NCBI GenBank assembly: GCA_046160045.1
Contig: JBJXGR010000118.1
Span: forward strand, 1-17,011
Source of the DNA: CAZGUX01 sp046160045
GTDB taxonomy: Bacteria > Acidobacteriota > Terriglobia > Bryobacterales > Bryobacteraceae
DNA: 17,011 nucleotides
Direction: 5' to 3'
Numbering within the stretch: the stretch's first letter is position 1; each line of letters begins with the position of its first letter. Below the pieces are notes generated by a model. That model did no database searches. It was not told the DNA's origin and was given only the letters and a program-made list of their open reading frames with translations. Of the stretch, positions 14,848-17,011 are shown in pieces. The translations under genes and the position numbers were made by a program.

Positions 14848-16977
14848 TCGCAGGCGGAACATCGCGCCGCAAAGGAAAAGACCGGCCAAAGCCAGCGCCG
14901 ACCCGGCGTAAAAGCTAGTTGGGCGATAGCGAAACACGACCCGGTGGTGGCCGGCCGCGAGCACGACACCGCGCAGGATTCCATTCACGCGAACGAGCGG
15001 CGCACTTTCGCCATCCACGTCGACCCGCCATCCCGGATACCACACGTCGCTCGCCACCAGCAATCCCCGGCATCCGAGAGTGGCTTCGATCTCCACCGAG
15101 TTGGCCCGCTGCGAAACCAAGCGCGCATCGTCTACAACGCCGCAGGTATCGAGTTGCGGTGGAATCCCCTCGACCGTCGCCACGCTGCGTGGATCGAACC
15201 CGGCGCCTGTGATCTGATCGCGCGCGGACGACGCGTTCGCAGCCTCCATCGTTTGATGCACTATCCAGGTCCGGGGCAGGGAATCATCGTCGGCGAAGAT
15301 CTTCGCGCCCGAAGCGCTCTCGAAGACCATGCGCTGATGATTGCCCGAGGCCTGGTTGCCGATCCAGTATCGGACGCTCAACAGGCGAAGCATCCGCGGC
15401 TCGTGGTGCACCCGCAGGACGTCCTCGATCAGGGCCGGCAGCGTGCCGTTCAGTTGATCAATCCCGAACCAGTCGCCGAAGTTATCAGGCACCACCGCCT
15501 CGTCGACGCGCACCCGCGGTCTTCCCGGTTGGGCGCGAAGAAAGTCGGCCAGATCGCGCTGCCGGGTGTAGAGGGTCACGCCGGAGGCGGCGCCCTTTCG
15601 TTGAAGCCAGCCCGTGGATGCCGGATAAATCTGAAGTAAGGTCGCGGCCAGAACCGCTGCCGGCAGCCATCGCTGTCCGCGAACCGCCAGCGCTCCTCCC
15701 AGGGCCAGGGCTCCCACTGCTGCCAGGCCGAGATTTCCAAATCTGGCCTCCGGCCGGAAATGGGCAAGGGCAGTGATCAAAGACACCAGGACGGCGCCCG
15801 CGGCCAGGGAGAGAGTGCGCGTCGACCGGTAGGCCGGCTTGTCCGGCGAAGCGGATCTCAACCAGTCGAGGCCGAATGCGGCCAGTGGCGCAATCGAAGC
15901 GTGGAATACGGCGATCGCCATGACGGGACTTCGCGCCTTGTCGAGCATCGGGACGAACGTGTACAGCAGGCCTTGGACGGGCGTTCCTCCACCTAGCGCG
16001 AGCGCGAGCGATCCGCCAGCCATCGCGGCTAGAATCCTCACCGGCCGGTCGTGCCTCGCGCAAGCCAGAGCCAGGCCTGCCAGTAGAATCGCGGAGAAAC
16101 CGGCGAAGACCTCCGCGTTTTCCCGCCAAAGGGGAACGACCAGTGCGGGCAGATTCTCCGGATGCCACGACAACCCTTCATGCACGGTGTAAGGGACCTT
16201 CTCGTTCCAGCGCACCGGTTCGGGAGCGTCTACCCAGCGAACCGAGAGGCGGCCGAGTTCCAGGGCCGGCAGAATCTGGACTGCGGCCACCAGTGCGAAG
16301 CAGAGTGCGAACACCGCGGGCGCCATCCGCGGGCCGGCCTTCGCGGCCAGGTACCACAACCAAAAGCCGCCGAGGACGGTTGCCGCAAACAGCGGAATGT
16401 TGTGGTGCGTACCCATCATCGACACGGCCAGCAGAACGCCGCACACCGCAGCGGAGGCCCTGGGCCGGACGCCCCGTGCGCTGCGTAGCGCGAATAACAG
16501 CACCAGCGGCAGCCAGATCGCACTCGCAGTCACTTGAGGCCAAGCGCACCAGCCGACATATCCGCTCAGGCCAAAGAGCGTGGCGCCCAGGATCGAGGAG
16601 AACGCGGATCGGCCCAGGTCCCGGCAGAGCGCGTAGGTGAACAACATGGCCAGGAAATGAAGCAGCACAAACTGGCCGTTGAGTAGCGGGATTTGCACAA
16701 ACCCATGTTTGAGGGCAAGAGGGAACAGCAGCCAGTTGATCGGGCTCAGCACACCGGGTTGAATGTAGCCGACCAGGGGATAACCGCCCCATTGGTGGGG
16801 ACTCCAGAGCGCGAATTCGCCGTGGTGCCACGCGCGCGCCTGCATCTGGAGCCATGGCAGGACCTGATTGATCGAGTCCGGGTGCTCGAGCCAGGTGTAC
16901 TGATCGGTGAACAGCAGCTTCCAATAGAAGCCGGTCGAGATCAACAGGAGTGAAACAACCGGGAGAAGACGCCGCAT
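14824..16977 (-). CDS. YfhO-family polytopic membrane protein (GT-C-like)
   Basis: A 717-aa integral membrane protein with about 12 hydrophobic segments between residues 1 and 470, a soluble part from about 480, and a last TM at about 688-708. The N-terminal loop WLEHPDSINQVLPWLQMQARAWHHG with SPHQWGGYPLVG resembles the first extracytoplasmic loop of GT-C glycosyltransferases, which carries the acidic catalytic site. The C-terminal beta domain with VASDVWYPGWRVDVDG, LVRVNGILRGV and HRVVFRYRPTSFYAG is the hallmark of YfhO. B. subtilis YfhO acts in glycosylation of lipoteichoic acid, so a role in modifying a surface glycan with lipid-linked sugars is reasonable, but the target in a Gram-negative is unknown. 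The ATG at 16977 has no Shine-Dalgarno; an AAGAAT lies 12 nt upstream. The neighbour to the right is outside the window. Confidence 0.9.
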   Translation of the reverse strand: MRRLLPVVSLLLISTGFYWKLLFTDQYTWLEHPDSINQVLPWLQMQARAWHHGEFALWSPHQWGGYPLVGYIQPGVLSPINWLLFPLALKHGFVQIPLLNGQFVLLHFLAMLFTYALCRDLGRSAFSSILGATLFGLSGYVGWCAWPQVTASAIWLPLVLLFALRSARGVRPRASAAVCGVLLAVSMMGTHHNIPLFAATVLGGFWLWYLAAKAGPRMAPAVFALCFALVAAVQILPALELGRLSVRWVDAPEPVRWNEKVPYTVHEGLSWHPENLPALVVPLWRENAEVFAGFSAILLAGLALACARHDRPVRILAAMAGGSLALALGGGTPVQGLLYTFVPMLDKARSPVMAIAVFHASIAPLAAFGLDWLRSASPDKPAYRSTRTLSLAAGAVLVSLITALAHFRPEARFGNLGLAAVGALALGGALAVRGQRWLPAAVLAATLLQIYPASTGWLQRKGAASGVTLYTRQRDLADFLRAQPGRPRVRVDEAVVPDNFGDWFGIDQLNGTLPALIEDVLRVHHEPRMLRLLSVRYWIGNQASGNHQRMVFESASGAKIFADDDSLPRTWIVHQTMEAANASSARDQITGAGFDPRSVATVEGIPPQLDTCGVVDDARLVSQRANSVEIEATLGCRGLLVASDVWYPGWRVDVDGESAPLVRVNGILRGVVLAAGHHRVVFRYRPTSFYAGSALALAGLFLCGAMFRLRSDLPDDS

Positions 16978-17011
16978 GGCAGAAGTCTGATTCTTACACG
17001 CCCCGCGTGGG

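Noticed and set aside
16997..17009. CACGC-CCC-GCGTG mini-hairpin at the right edge
   Set aside because: A 5-bp GC stem is expected by chance in this composition, and the window ends there.
1..17011. CRISPR arrays, tRNA/rRNA genes, IS elements, phage genes or attachment sites
   Set aside because: No regularly spaced repeats, cloverleaf-like segments, transposase or integrase frames, or tRNA-end duplications were seen on either strand.

Overview
The window is about 17 kb of GC-rich (low-60s percent by eye), gene-dense bacterial DNA. Gene content points to a soil-type Acidobacteriota of the Solibacter/Bryobacter group. The signs are a PSCyt1-DUF1549-DUF1553 / DUF1501 pair (otherwise typical of Planctomycetes and Verrucomicrobia), a homodimeric AceE, a YtrA-type GntR with a DUF1648 membrane protein, a YfhO-like membrane protein, and a sigma factor coupled to a membrane protein with a 'YATGTLTEEER' N-terminus. 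This assignment is inferred from families only; no rRNA, tRNA or CRISPR was seen.

Layout, left to right. (1) 1-2598, minus: aceE (pyruvate dehydrogenase E1), missing only its last ~20 codons at the window edge. (2) Divergent from it, 2682-4585 plus: a small ECF-like sigma factor overlapping by 4 nt a one-TM protein that looks like its membrane partner. That partner carries an unusual periplasmic CsgG-like + FlgT-C-like tail. (3) 4689-7091 plus: an orphan soluble hybrid histidine kinase (GAF-PAS-PAS-HisKA-HATPase-REC). (4) Converging on it with a 2-nt gap, 8541-7094 minus: a two-gene operon of a YtrA-type GntR repressor and a DUF1648/DUF5808 membrane protein. A striking inverted repeat lies on its start codon and is probably an autoregulatory operator. 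(5) 8571-8735: a spacer with an 18-bp tandem repeat and a perfect 8-bp-stem hairpin that looks like an interspersed genomic repeat. (6) 12598-8736 minus: an operon of an exported PSCyt1/DUF1549/DUF1553 cytochrome-type protein and a Tat-exported DUF1501 protein. (7) Divergent from it, 12714-14847 plus: an exported COG3964-type amidohydrolase followed after 1 nt by a Tat-exported sugar-phosphate-isomerase-like TIM barrel. (8) 16977-14824 minus: a YfhO-family polytopic membrane protein whose 3' end overlaps the TIM-barrel gene by 24 bp.

How the parts may work together: blocks 6 and 7 put four exported proteins back to back around one 115-bp divergent promoter region and look like one extracytoplasmic catabolic locus. 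Blocks 2, 3 and 4 are three independent regulatory modules (sigma/anti-sigma, phosphorelay, repressor/membrane protein). Several genes (aceE, the amidohydrolase, possibly the sigma factor and yfhO) lack a Shine-Dalgarno but have a -10-like hexamer close to or at the start codon. This suggests leaderless or near-leaderless transcripts. No stretch longer than 300 bp is without a gene.
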